Assembly (NCBI GenBank): GCA_900545005.1
Contig: UQXO01000001.1
Coordinates: 73,962-137,961, forward strand
Direction of reading: 5' to 3'
Length of the DNA: 64,000 nucleotides
From: an uncultured Mycoplasmatota bacterium
GTDB lineage: Bacteria; Bacillota_I; Bacilli_A; RF39; UBA660
In this document: positions 35,456-44,332 of the stretch, in pieces
Layout: the number at the start of each line of letters is the position of its first letter
How positions within the stretch are numbered: position 1 is the stretch's first letter
Program-made: the position numbers and the translations under genes
Notes under the pieces: generated by a model
Databases searched by the model: none
Told to the model about the DNA's origin: nothing
Seen by the model: the letters and a program-made list of their open reading frames with translations, nothing else

Positions 35456-35935
35456 AACATAATTAACAACAATATGACGATTTGGCTCTTCGCCAACAGA
35501 GATAGTAGAAAGATTAGTTTCTTCTTTTAAAGCATTGTGGATAATACGACGTTCATAAGAATTCATATTATCTAATTCCACACTACGCTTAGTTTTTTTA
35601 ACTTCAGCAGCAATCTTTTTGGCCAAGTGAATTAAATTTTCTTCACGTTGCTCTTGATAATTATTAACATTTAGAATAATATTAGGATAAACTTTTAAGA
35701 CTTCATAAGTGTGTTTACAAGTAAGTAGCTGTAAAGCCTTTAAAGTACGACCATAAGCACCAATTAAAATCGAGTTGTTGTTAGAATTCATATTAATCAT
35801 TATTTGATCATGATTAAATTTAGTTGTAATAGTAGCCTCTAAACCCATATTTTTTAATAGAGTATCAAGGTATTCAATTACACAGGCTGATATTTCCTCT
35901 AAGTTATCCACAGTTTTATTTACTTCTTCTTTCAT
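35447..35935 (-). CDS. jag: Jag/KhpB-like RNA-binding protein (KH-R3H), short form
   Basis: A 162-residue protein with a KH-like domain (NSNNNSILIGAYGRTLKALQLLTC, the GxxG loop as GAYG) and an R3H domain (MNSYERRIIHNAL, ISVGEEPNRHIVV). The N-terminal Jag_N domain of the full B. subtilis protein (about 50 residues) is missing. It is coupled to yidC, as in most Firmicutes. Jag/KhpB binds RNA and affects cell elongation in streptococci. Confidence 0.9.
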   Translation of the reverse strand: MKEEVNKTVDNLEEISACVIEYLDTLLKNMGLEATITTKFNHDQIMINMNSNNNSILIGAYGRTLKALQLLTCKHTYEVLKVYPNIILNVNNYQEQREENLIHLAKKIAAEVKKTKRSVELDNMNSYERRIIHNALKEETNLSTISVGEEPNRHIVVNYVED

Positions 35936-36880
35936 TTATTTGACCTCTTTCATTTTTTTCATAATAAAGTTTTGACAAATACCAAAGACATTATTAACAA
36001 TCCAATAAAGGGCTAAAGCTGTTGGTAAAGATAGAGATGCAAGTGAAATCATAAACGTCATAATATAAGTCATCGTTTTGGCTTGACGCATCATTTCGTT
36101 ATTGCCATCTTGAGGTTGACTAGCCATAGCTTGTTTAAATGAGAAGAAAGTACTTAATGCGATTAAAACTAATAAAATAATATAGAGATAGTTGCCACTA
36201 GCTAAAGCTTTACTTGGAGTCATACCTAAACTCATATTCCATAATGTCCCTTCAAAAATAGCAGGTACACGGTTTATTGCCTCTAGGAAAGCAAATAATA
36301 ATGGTAATTGAATCAAAGAAGTTAGACAACTAGTAGCTGGATTAATGTTATATTTACGATAAATCATCATCATTTCTTGAGATTTTTGCATCATTGCTTC
36401 ATTATCGGTACGATTAGCGTATTTGGCTTCTAGTTTATTTAATTCTTTACTAGCTTTTTTCATATTTTCTGATTGAGCCATAGTGTTCTTAGTTAAAGGA
36501 ATTAAGATACATCTAATTAAGATACTAATAATAATTACTGATAGACCGTAGTTTCTAACAATTTCTCCTAATTTAAGGATTAACCAAGCTAAAGGTTTTA
36601 CAAAAATACTTTCCCATAGACTTTGGTATTTAATATCAGTAGGCTTAAAATCATCACAAGATGGTAATTCTTCTAATTTTGTTGTTAATTTATCATTGTT
36701 TTCTTCATAAATCTTATATAGTTCATCACTAGTTGGTTTACATAATATGTTAGCAGTTAAAGTTTGTCCAGTTGTTTCGTTGATAACTTGTTTATTATTA
36801 TCATCCTTAACGTATTTAGTACAACCTACAGTTAAAAACATCATGATAGTTAAGATAGCTACTTTTAATTTTTTATTCAT
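35936..36880 (-). CDS. yidC: Membrane protein insertase YidC/SpoIIIJ
   Basis: A 314-residue YidC/Oxa1 insertase. Lipoprotein signal with lipobox TVGC (Cys about residue 20), then five membrane helices: WESIFVKPLAWLILKLGE, YGLSVIIISILIRCILIPLT (the conserved arginine of the hydrophilic groove), MMMIYRKYNINP, CLTSLIQLPLLFAFLEAI and TYIMTFMISLASLSLPTALALYW with a basic tail. In B. subtilis this gene (spoIIIJ) is needed for sporulation. It overlaps rnpA by 4 nt and is followed by jag. Confidence 0.96.
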   Translation of the reverse strand: MNKKLKVAILTIMMFLTVGCTKYVKDDNNKQVINETTGQTLTANILCKPTSDELYKIYEENNDKLTTKLEELPSCDDFKPTDIKYQSLWESIFVKPLAWLILKLGEIVRNYGLSVIIISILIRCILIPLTKNTMAQSENMKKASKELNKLEAKYANRTDNEAMMQKSQEMMMIYRKYNINPATSCLTSLIQLPLLFAFLEAINRVPAIFEGTLWNMSLGMTPSKALASGNYLYIILLVLIALSTFFSFKQAMASQPQDGNNEMMRQAKTMTYIMTFMISLASLSLPTALALYWIVNNVFGICQNFIMKKMKEVK

Positions 36881-37203
36881 TTAGTCTCCTTAATTAACCT
36901 TGTAAAACAATTTTCTAACTCTGAGAAGTTTTTGTTTTTGCAAGAGTTCTTAATCATTATAATATATTTAGTATCATTTTTGAATAATTTTTTATATTTA
37001 TCTACAAGACTACGAACTTGTCTTTTGATTTTGTTGCGACTGACAGCATGGCCAAAACTTTTTTTGACAGCAATACCAAATTGTGGATAACTCTGTGGAT
37101 AACTCTTTTGGTAAATTGTAAAACATTCATTAGTTAGAAATCTATGATTATGGATTATTTCTTGAAAGTCTTGGTTTTCTTTAACCATTTCTCTTCTTTT
37201 CAT
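36877..37203 (-). CDS. rnpA: Ribonuclease P protein component
   Basis: A 108-residue RnpA: FTIYQKSY, FGIAVKKSFGHAVSRNKIKRQVRSLVDKYK (the RNR-type RNA-binding motif is SRNKIKRQVR). I chose the ATG at 37203 (MKRREMVKE) with AAGGAG 6 nt upstream; the longer frame starting at 37236 would begin inside the terminator region. It binds the RNase P RNA, which I do not find in this window. Confidence 0.94.
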   Translation of the reverse strand: MKRREMVKENQDFQEIIHNHRFLTNECFTIYQKSYPQSYPQFGIAVKKSFGHAVSRNKIKRQVRSLVDKYKKLFKNDTKYIIMIKNSCKNKNFSELENCFTRLIKETK

Positions 37204-37224
37204 TGTTAACTCCTTACTATTTAA

Positions 37225-37249
37225 GGAAAAAACCACTTGGTAGTGGTTT
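37225..37249 (-). terminator. Terminator/attenuator between rpmH and rnpA
   Basis: AAACCACT (37230-37237) pairs with AGTGGTTT (37242-37249) with a 4-nt loop and a T-run on the minus strand. It overlaps the rpmH stop codon. Leaky termination here would explain high rpmH and low rnpA output. Confidence 0.8.
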
Positions 37250-37370
37250 ACTTACATAATACTTTACGTCCTTTTTTTCTTCTTGATTTAAGAATATTGC
37301 TTTCTTTTCTTGCAAAGAAACCATGTTTTTTCGCTTTTTTGCGTTGATTTGGTTGATAAGTTCTTTTCAT
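37248..37370 (-). CDS. rpmH: Ribosomal protein L34
   Basis: A 40-residue, very basic L34: [21 protein letters not shown], then [13 protein letters not shown]. Typical length is 44-46, so the middle loop is a few residues shorter. It has a good ribosome site (GGAGGTGTC). It is the first gene left of the origin, reading away from it, followed by rnpA-yidC-jag as in nearly all Bacilli. Confidence 0.96.
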   Translation of the reverse strand: MKRTYQPNQRKKAKKHGFFARKESNILKSRRKKGRKVLCK

Positions 37371-37401
37371 TTTGACACCTCCACATCTAATTAGCAAGGT
37401 T

Positions 37402-37431
37402 ATTATAATAAATATTTCTAGAAATTGTCAA
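37402..37431 (-). promoter_or_regulatory. Sigma-A promoter of rpmH
   Basis: Minus-strand -35 TTGACA (37426-37431) and -10 TATAAT (37402-37407), both perfect, with an 18-nt spacer, about 30 bp upstream of the rpmH start. Confidence 0.88.
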
Positions 37432-37461
37432 GGTTTTATGGTTTTTAGATATTTTTTTAGG

Positions 37462-37971
37462 TTATCCACAGTTTGGGTAAGTTTTATTATTATTATTATT
37501 ATATATTCATCATCATAATACTGTTGATATGTTGATAACTTTTTTAAATTTGCCTAAAGTATGCCAAAAAATAAATGTTTTTCGCTGTGGATAACTCAAA
37601 AGTTATCCACAATTTAGGTGTTGATAACTCAAAAATTGGGTACTTATAAACTCAAAATTCGACAAAATTTACCAAAAAATAGTCGAAAAAAAGTGTCAAG
37701 TTTTAGTGTCAAGTAAAAAGTTATCCACAGTTTTGCATAATTTTAGTCCTTTTTTTAGTAGTTATCAACAGTTTGAAACCCTTATAAACACTGGGCTTGA
37801 AGTAGTTATCCACATTATCAACAGGTACTATGTGTATAGTTATCCACATGTTGACAACAAAAAAATGGTCTTACCTGTGGATAACTCAAAAATTTCCCAG
37901 AAATCAGCCAAAAAAGCTGTGGATAACCTGTTGATAACTTGTGGATAAGTTGTGGATAAATCTGTGGATAA
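37462..37971. other. oriC: Replication origin oriC (DnaA box cluster)
   Basis: The rpmH-dnaA gap holds eleven perfect DnaA boxes. Forward TTATCCACA at 37462, 37603, 37721, 37806 and 37840; reverse TGTGGATAA at 37586, 37876, 37918, 37940, 37951 and 37963. Several one-mismatch boxes (TTATCAACA at 37762 and 37815) add to these. The last four reverse boxes form a tight array 100 bp before dnaA. Gene strands switch here from mostly minus to mostly plus, consistent with bidirectional replication. The dnaA-dnaN gap is only 20 bp, so, unlike B. subtilis, the unwinding site should lie upstream of dnaA. Confidence 0.95.
37484..37501. repeat. Six TTA triplets, candidate DnaA-trio/unwinding element
   Basis: Six TTA triplets follow the DnaA box at 37462 by 13 bp and run into further AT-rich sequence with TCATCATCAT. 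DnaA-trio elements, known in Bacilli, are repeated triplets (3'-[G/A]AT-5') next to a box at the unwinding site; the spacing and strand fit. Functional assignment is inferred. Confidence 0.5.
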
Positions 37972-38064
37972 CTTTAAAGGATAAAAATTAAAAAAGTTCT
38001 TTACTAAATTAGGGGGATGTTATAAAATAATTGTTGATTATTGGTTGTGAGCGGGGTGATAGTT

Positions 38065-39420
38065 TTGAAATCGGAGGATTTATGGAATAGTTTTCTTGCA
38101 AAATTACAAGAAAAAATGAATCCAATATCCTTTAATACATGGTTTAAACCGTTAAAATTGCAAGAATTAAATACTAAAGATGGAAAAATTATTATCGAAG
38201 TTCCCATGGGAGTTCATAAAACTACTTTAGAAACAAGTTGGCATCAAGTTATTGAGGAAACTTTATTAGAGATAACTGGAAGTACTTATGAAGTTGTTTA
38301 TACTTTAGAGAAAAAAGATGCTGCTGTTACAGATAACAAGGTCAAAAATTCTAGTAAAGAGAAAAAAGAAGAAGTATTTGTTACTAATTTAAAGAAAGAG
38401 TTTACTTTTGATAATTTTGTAACGGGAGATACAAATAAGTTTGCGAAGACAGCTGCAATTGCAGTCGCAGAGGCACCGGGAAAGATTTATAATCCTTTAT
38501 TTATGTATGGTAAAAGTGGAGTTGGAAAAACCCATTTAATGCATGCGATTGGTAATTATATTACAGAGCATTCTAATTTAAAGGTTTTATATACAACTAG
38601 TGATAGTTTTAAAGATGATTATACTAATATTGCTGGTGGAAGTAGTGATAATTCTTTTGAACGGGCTGAATATTTTAAGAATAAGTATCGAGATGTTGAT
38701 GTATTATTAATAGATGATATTCAATTCTTGGTGGGAGCAGAGAAGACTCAACAAGGATTTTTTCATACCTTTAATGAACTTCATGATAAAAATAAACAAA
38801 TTATTATTACTTCTGATAGGTCGCCGGAAGATTTAAAACTTTTGGAAGAAAGACTTCGGAGTAGATTTACTTGGGGGTTACCGGTTGATATTTATCCACC
38901 TGATTATGAGCTTCGTTGTCGAATAATTCGAGATAAGATTAGATATTTATCTTTAGCAAATATGATGTCTGATGATGTTATTAACTATATTGCTAATTCT
39001 TGTGATACAGATGTTCGTGAAATTGAGGGTGCTATAAATAGGTTGCAAGCTTACACAGCCGTTTATGCTCCAAGTATGGTGACTCTTGATTTTGCTATGG
39101 AAGCATTAGGTGACTATGTTAATAACAATATTTATTCGATTAGTAATATAACGGTTGTTCAAAAGGCTGTTGCCGATTACTATGGTATAACGGTTGAAGC
39201 ATTAAAGGGTAAGAAAAAGTCAAAAAATATTGCTTATCCACGGATGCTTGGAATGTATATGGCTAGAATTATGACGAACGAGTCTTTTCCACGTATTGGG
39301 TTAGAGTTTGGGGGTCGTGATCATTCAACAGTTATTCATGCAGTTGATAAAATAGAAGAAGACTTAAAGGATAATAAACAATTACAAGAAATAATAAATG
39401 AAATTAAAGCAAAAATTTAA
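38065..39420 (+). CDS. dnaA: Chromosomal replication initiator protein DnaA
   Basis: A 451-residue DnaA: domain I (LWNSFLAKLQEKMNPISFNTWF), a charged linker, AAA+ domain with Walker A GKSGVGKTHLMH near residue 150, Walker B LLIDDIQFL, sensor II-type RLRSRFTWGL, and domain IV with GGRDHSTVIHA, the box-binding motif. I place the start at the TTG at 38065 (KSEDLWNSF), since GGGGTGAT precedes it by 4 nt and family members begin near 'LW'; a longer frame upstream would include this ribosome site. Adjacent boxes allow autoregulation. Confidence 0.97.
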   Translation: MKSEDLWNSFLAKLQEKMNPISFNTWFKPLKLQELNTKDGKIIIEVPMGVHKTTLETSWHQVIEETLLEITGSTYEVVYTLEKKDAAVTDNKVKNSSKEKKEEVFVTNLKKEFTFDNFVTGDTNKFAKTAAIAVAEAPGKIYNPLFMYGKSGVGKTHLMHAIGNYITEHSNLKVLYTTSDSFKDDYTNIAGGSSDNSFERAEYFKNKYRDVDVLLIDDIQFLVGAEKTQQGFFHTFNELHDKNKQIIITSDRSPEDLKLLEERLRSRFTWGLPVDIYPPDYELRCRIIRDKIRYLSLANMMSDDVINYIANSCDTDVREIEGAINRLQAYTAVYAPSMVTLDFAMEALGDYVNNNIYSISNITVVQKAVADYYGITVEALKGKKKSKNIAYPRMLGMYMARIMTNESFPRIGLEFGGRDHSTVIHAVDKIEEDLKDNKQLQEIINEIKAKI

Positions 39421-39440
39421 AATATAAGGAGAAATTAATT

Positions 39441-40559
39441 ATGAAATTTACAATTGATAAGAGTGTAATATTAGAAAGTTTAATGAATGTAGCAAGAGCT
39501 ATTTCTGCTAAGAATGTTATACCAGTATTAAATGGTATTAAGTTTGAAATGACTGAAGAGGGGTTATATTTAACTGCTAGTGATTCAGAATTAACAATTA
39601 AATCTTTTATAGATAAGAAAGATATTAAGAATGTTGAAGCCACAGGAAATATTATTATTCAAAGTAAGTTTATCGTTGATATTATTAGAAAAATGCCTAG
39701 TGATATTATCGATTTTGAAGTTGTTGATGGCTTAAAAATTAAGTTAACTAGTGGGACTAGTGAGTGTAGTTTAAATTGTCTTGATTCTTCAGAATATCCA
39801 ATAATTGATTTAGAAACACATAAAGTTCCTATTATGATAAATAGTATGTTATTTAAAAGTATTGTTAGTCAAACAGCTTTTGCAATTTCGACTCAGGAAT
39901 TAAGACCATTACTTACCGGGTTAAATTTTAAGATAACAGGTAACATTTTAGAATGTATTGCTACGGACTCATATCGTTTAGCGAAGAAAACTGTTACTTT
40001 AAATGATGCTGCTCTTAATGATGTTAATATTGTTATTCCGGGGAAAAATGTTTTAGAATTAGATAAGATTATTAATGATGATGTTGATATGGAACTTCAC
40101 GTATTTAATAACAAAGTATTATTTAAGTATAAGAATATTATTTTCCAAAGTAATTTATTAGCGGGAAATTATCCTAATACTAATAATTTAATTCCTACTA
40201 ATTTTGAATATATGATGAGTACTAATTTAAATGATTTCTATAATGCTATTGATCGAGCTTCTTTAGTAACTCAAAGTAAGGATAAGAATATTGTTAAGAT
40301 GACTTTATCAGGAAAGAAGCTTGTTATTAATTCTTATGCTTCTGAGATTGGGAAAGTTGAAGAAACTATTGATGTAGAATGTAATGTTACTAATGATATT
40401 TCTATTTCTTTCAGTGCTAAATATATGTTAGAAGCTTTAAAAACGTTTAAAGATGAGAAAATTATGATTTTATTAAATGGGGATATTAAACCAATTGTTA
40501 TTAAATCAACCGAAGATGAGACTTTAATTCAATTAATATTACCAATTAAAACTTATTAA
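39441..40559 (+). CDS. dnaN: DNA polymerase III beta sliding clamp
   Basis: A 372-residue clamp of three DnaN domains. Markers: KNVIPVLNGIKFEM (domain I), RPLLTGLNFKI and ATDSYRLAKKTV (domain II), and the C-terminal PIKTY after IVIKSTEDETLIQLILPI, typical of DnaN ends. AAGGAGAAAT precedes the ATG. It follows dnaA by 20 bp, and two hairpin terminators follow it, so dnaA-dnaN is one operon ending here. Confidence 0.97.
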   Translation: MKFTIDKSVILESLMNVARAISAKNVIPVLNGIKFEMTEEGLYLTASDSELTIKSFIDKKDIKNVEATGNIIIQSKFIVDIIRKMPSDIIDFEVVDGLKIKLTSGTSECSLNCLDSSEYPIIDLETHKVPIMINSMLFKSIVSQTAFAISTQELRPLLTGLNFKITGNILECIATDSYRLAKKTVTLNDAALNDVNIVIPGKNVLELDKIINDDVDMELHVFNNKVLFKYKNIIFQSNLLAGNYPNTNNLIPTNFEYMMSTNLNDFYNAIDRASLVTQSKDKNIVKMTLSGKKLVINSYASEIGKVEETIDVECNVTNDISISFSAKYMLEALKTFKDEKIMILLNGDIKPIVIKSTEDETLIQLILPIKTY

Positions 40560-40568
40560 AATGAATTT

Positions 40569-40591
40569 ACTGGTGAATAGCCAGTTTTTTT
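40569..40591 (+). terminator. Terminator after dnaN (first)
   Basis: ACTGG (40569-40573) pairs with CCAGT (40581-40585), followed by TTTTTT. Confidence 0.75.
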
Positions 40592-40601
40592 GTTTCAAAT
40601 G

Positions 40602-40640
40602 ACAATAGTTAATTATATTTTGGTTAGCTATTGTTTTTTT
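40602..40640 (+). terminator. Terminator after dnaN (second)
   Basis: ACAATAG (40602-40608) pairs with CTATTGT (40628-40634), followed by a T-run to 40640. Two tandem terminators separate dnaA-dnaN from comK. Confidence 0.7.
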
Positions 40641-40654
40641 AGCAAATTTTACCA

Positions 40655-40684
40655 ATTCGACAAAATTTGACAAAATTCGACAAA
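40655..40684 (+). repeat. Three 10-bp direct repeats (ATTCGACAAA) upstream of comK
   Basis: ATTCGACAAA, ATTTGACAAA, ATTCGACAAA in tandem. A further ATTCGACAAA occurs in oriC at 37657. They lie about 50 bp before comK and could be regulator-binding sites. The centre copy contains TTGACA, but I see no -10 at the right spacing. Confidence 0.6.
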
Positions 40685-40731
40685 GTTAAGTGCTAGAGTA
40701 GGGTCAATTTATTTGCAGAAGGGGGATTTTT

Positions 40732-41196
40732 ATGAATAAATTGTATGCAATAAATGAAGAAACATTATATTTAGAAGGTGTTACTTCAATTGATGGGAGA
40801 GTTGTTTCGAGAATATATGATGAAAGGGGGATTTCTAATAGTGATATTTCACCAACAGAGATAATTAAATATGGTTGTGAGTATTTTGGATCTACTTTAG
40901 AAGGAAGACAACGGGGAACTTCTAGTTTATTAGGGATAAAACATAAGGTGCCGGTAATAGTTGAAGGAAGTTTAGAGCTTATTTTCTTTCCGACTTGTTC
41001 ACCAAAAGTTAAGAGTTGTTCTTGGATATGTTTTAATAATATTATATCTTATAAAAAAAATAATTATGAGACTGATGTAATCTTTAAAAATGGGGAAAAA
41101 ATTACTATTGACATCTCGTATGGAGTTTTTGAAAATCAATATATTCGTGCTACACGCTTAAAAGCTATTAATGATATGCGAAAATTACTAAAATAA
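40732..41196 (+). CDS. comK: ComK-family competence transcription factor
   Basis: A 154-residue ComK. It aligns along the whole B. subtilis protein core: CEYFGSTLEGRQRGT, HKVPVIV, LIFFPTCSPKVKSCSWI, TDVIFKNGEKITIDISY and FENQYIRATRLK. The acidic C-terminal degradation tail of B. subtilis ComK (about 30 residues) is missing. ComK activates DNA-uptake genes in Bacilli. Its position is unusual: it occupies the place of the small S4 gene yaaA between dnaN and recF. The start follows AAGGGGGAT. The prepilin genes at 5.7-6.9 kb are plausible targets. Confidence 0.92.
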   Translation: MNKLYAINEETLYLEGVTSIDGRVVSRIYDERGISNSDISPTEIIKYGCEYFGSTLEGRQRGTSSLLGIKHKVPVIVEGSLELIFFPTCSPKVKSCSWICFNNIISYKKNNYETDVIFKNGEKITIDISYGVFENQYIRATRLKAINDMRKLLK

Positions 41197-41302
41197 TGAA
41201 AATAGGCTATAAAAAGGGGCTATTTTGTGTTATAATTTAAGTAGGTATATGGGTACTTATATACCTATTATTTTACTCTATATAGAAAATGAGGTACTTT
41301 AA

Positions 41303-42397
41303 ATGGAAGTAGTTAATCTGAAATTATTAAATTTTAGAAACTATGCTCGTTTAACTTTGAAATTTTCACCTAAATTTAATATCATCTATGGTGGCAATGG
41401 TAGTGGAAAAACCAATTTAATAGAGGCAATTTATGTTTTAGCGTTAACCAAGTCATTTCGTGGAAGTAACGATAAAATTTTGATTAATAAAGATAAAAAT
41501 TTAACAAAAATATCAGGGTGTATATTAGATAATATAAATAAGGAATATCAACTAACTATATCTCTTGATGGAAAAGTGGCTAAAATAGATGGTAAAAGAC
41601 AAAGTAAACTTAGTGATTATGTTTCAAAAATTAATGTTGTTTTATTTCATCCAGATTGTTTAAAGATTATTAAAGAAACACCTAGTATTAGAAGAGATAA
41701 TCTTAATATTGATATTGCTCAATTAGATAATAATTATCTGAAATTGATTAGTGATTACCAAAGATTATTAAGACAAAGAAATGCTTATTTAAAAGTTATG
41801 TACATGAATGCGAATAAGTCAGTCGATTATCTTGATATCTTAACGGATAAGTTGCTAGAAGTCGGAATGAAAATTTATGAAAAAAGAAAAGCGTTTTTAG
41901 AGTATATTAATCAATATATAGGAAAGTATTATGAGAAAATTAGTGGTATAAGTACTTTGAAATTAAAATATCACTCAGATTATGAAGATAAAGATTTTAC
42001 AGAATTAAAGAAAATTTATGCTAAAAGTAGAGAAAAGGATATGTTGTTTGGCAATACGACTTTAGGAGTTCATCATGATGATTACGATTTTTGTTTTGAT
42101 GATGAACAATTAAAGGATTTTGCTTCGCAAGGTCAACAAAAGAATGCTGTTATTGCTTATAAGTTAACGTTGATAAGATATTTTAAGGAGAAAAAAGGCG
42201 TGAAGCCAATTTTGATATTAGATGATCTTTTTAGTGAACTAGATAATGAGAAGATTAGTAATATTTTGAAGACTATTGATGATGATTTACAGACTTTTAT
42301 AACTATTACAGATTTAGATAAATTACCTGAGGGAATAAGGAATAGCGAGTGTAAAATTTATTTTTGTTCTGATGGTATGATAAGGGAGGACATATGA
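41303..42397 (+). CDS. recF: DNA replication and repair protein RecF
   Basis: A 364-residue SMC-like ATPase: Walker [16 protein letters not shown], signature [17 protein letters not shown], Walker [13 protein letters not shown]. It loads RecA at gaps. A possible promoter (TATAAT near 41231) lies in the 106-bp gap after comK. It overlaps gyrB by 4 nt (ATGA), which suggests coupling. Confidence 0.96.
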   Translation: MEVVNLKLLNFRNYARLTLKFSPKFNIIYGGNGSGKTNLIEAIYVLALTKSFRGSNDKILINKDKNLTKISGCILDNINKEYQLTISLDGKVAKIDGKRQSKLSDYVSKINVVLFHPDCLKIIKETPSIRRDNLNIDIAQLDNNYLKLISDYQRLLRQRNAYLKVMYMNANKSVDYLDILTDKLLEVGMKIYEKRKAFLEYINQYIGKYYEKISGISTLKLKYHSDYEDKDFTELKKIYAKSREKDMLFGNTTLGVHHDDYDFCFDDEQLKDFASQGQQKNAVIAYKLTLIRYFKEKKGVKPILILDDLFSELDNEKISNILKTIDDDLQTFITITDLDKLPEGIRNSECKIYFCSDGMIREDI

Positions 42398-44322
42398 GAG
42401 AAGTTGGACATGAAGATTATAATGATAATGATATTCAAGTTTTAGAGGGGCTAGAAGCAGTTAGAAAACGTCCTGGTATGTATATTGGTACTACTGGTGA
42501 GGCTGGGCTTCATCATTTAGTATGGGAAATTGTTGATAATGCTGTTGATGAGGCTTTAGCGGGTTATTGTGATGATATCGAAGTTATTGTTGAGAAAGGA
42601 AATATTATAACTGTTCGTGATGATGGTCGTGGTATTCCTACTGGTATGAATAAAAAGACAGGTTTATCTACAGTTGAAACTATTTTCACCGTATTACATG
42701 CTGGTGGTAAATTTGGCGGTGGCGGCTACAAAGTTTCTGGCGGTTTACATGGCGTTGGTGCTTCAGTAGTTAATGCTTTATCCACATGGTTAGAGGTTAC
42801 TATTTATCGTGATGGTCATATTTATTATCAAAGGTTTGAAAATGGTGGTCATTCAGTTGAACCTTTAAAAATTATTGGCGAATGTGATGCTAATAGAACA
42901 GGTTCAACGGTAAGATTTAAGGCAGACCCAGAGATATTTAGAGAGACTACAGTTTATAATTACGCAACCTTAGCAAAAAGGTTACAGGAAATTGCTTTCT
43001 TAAATAAGGGTTTAAGAATAATTCTTATGGATGATAGAGAAGATAATAAAAAGGATGAATTCTTGTATCAAGGTGGTATTGTTGAATTTGTTAAGATGCT
43101 TAATAAGAATAAGACTCCTTTACATGATGAAGTTATCTATGTAGAGGGTAGAGAAGATAATATTTTGATTGAAGTTGCTATGCAATATAATGATGGATAT
43201 AATGAGGCTTTATATTCTTATACAAATAATATTCATACTCACGAAGGTGGTACGCATGAAGATGGAGTTAAAAGAGCATTGACGAGAATTATCAACAACT
43301 ATGCTAGAAACAATAAAATGTTAAGTGAAAAGGCTGATCCATTAACAGGAGAAGATGTTCGTGAAGGTTTAACAATGATTATTTCTTGTAAACATCCAGA
43401 TCCACAGTTTGAAGGACAAACTAAGACAAAACTTGGCAATATGGAAGTTCGTAAAATTGCTGATGATGTCTTTAGTAATGGGTTCGAAAGATATTTAATG
43501 GAAAACCCAGAAGTTGCTAAGAAAATAGTGGAAAAATCTTTAACAGCATCTCGTGCCAGAATGGCTGCTAAAAAAGCTCGTGAATTACAAAGACAAACAA
43601 AAGGTGGCTTGGATTTATCTAATCAATGGGGAAAGTTAACTGATTGTACAAGTAAGAATCCAAGTGAATGTGAGATATTCATAGTCGAAGGAGATTCAGC
43701 CGGTGGCTCTGCTATCGGTGGTAGAAATTCAAAAACACAAGCTGTTTTACCATTAAGAGGAAAAATCTTAAATGTTGAAAAAGCTAGACTGGATAGAGCA
43801 TTATCTAATGAAGAAATCAGAAGTATGATTACGGCTTTTGGTACTGGTATTGGTGAAGACTTTGATATTTCTAAGTTAAGATATGATAAGATTATTATTA
43901 TGACTGATGCCGATGTTGATGGAGATCATATTAGAATTTTACTTTTAACTTTATTCTATCGTTTCTTTAGACCGTTGATTGAAACAGGACATATTTACAT
44001 TGCTCAACCTCCTTTATATAAGGTATCTTGGGGGAAAAATTTCCATTATGTTTTAACTGATGCTGAACGCGATGAGTTCTTAAAAACTTTACCAGCTAAT
44101 GTTAAGTTTGATGTTGCTCGTAACAAGGGACTTGGTGAAATGGATCCTGAAGAATTATGTTCTACTACTATGGATATTAATAATAGAACATTAATACAAG
44201 TTAAATTAGATGAAGCTATGGAAGCTGATGGGATATTTAGCTTATTAATGGGTGAAGAAGTTGAGCCGAGAAGAAAGTTTATTGAAGAAAATGCTCATTT
44301 TGCTTCAAATTTAGATTATTAG
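42394..44322 (+). CDS. gyrB: DNA gyrase subunit B
   Basis: A 642-residue type IIA topoisomerase ATPase subunit: [60 protein letters not shown] motif [22 protein letters not shown] and DADVDGDHI, and a QLKV-type C-terminus ([16 protein letters not shown]). Next to gyrA, in the usual near-origin position. Confidence 0.97.
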   Translation: MREVGHEDYNDNDIQVLEGLEAVRKRPGMYIGTTGEAGLHHLVWEIVDNAVDEALAGYCDDIEVIVEKGNIITVRDDGRGIPTGMNKKTGLSTVETIFTVLHAGGKFGGGGYKVSGGLHGVGASVVNALSTWLEVTIYRDGHIYYQRFENGGHSVEPLKIIGECDANRTGSTVRFKADPEIFRETTVYNYATLAKRLQEIAFLNKGLRIILMDDREDNKKDEFLYQGGIVEFVKMLNKNKTPLHDEVIYVEGREDNILIEVAMQYNDGYNEALYSYTNNIHTHEGGTHEDGVKRALTRIINNYARNNKMLSEKADPLTGEDVREGLTMIISCKHPDPQFEGQTKTKLGNMEVRKIADDVFSNGFERYLMENPEVAKKIVEKSLTASRARMAAKKARELQRQTKGGLDLSNQWGKLTDCTSKNPSECEIFIVEGDSAGGSAIGGRNSKTQAVLPLRGKILNVEKARLDRALSNEEIRSMITAFGTGIGEDFDISKLRYDKIIIMTDADVDGDHIRILLLTLFYRFFRPLIETGHIYIAQPPLYKVSWGKNFHYVLTDAERDEFLKTLPANVKFDVARNKGLGEMDPEELCSTTMDINNRTLIQVKLDEAMEADGIFSLLMGEEVEPRRKFIEENAHFASNLDY

Positions 44323-44332
44323 GAGGTTTATA

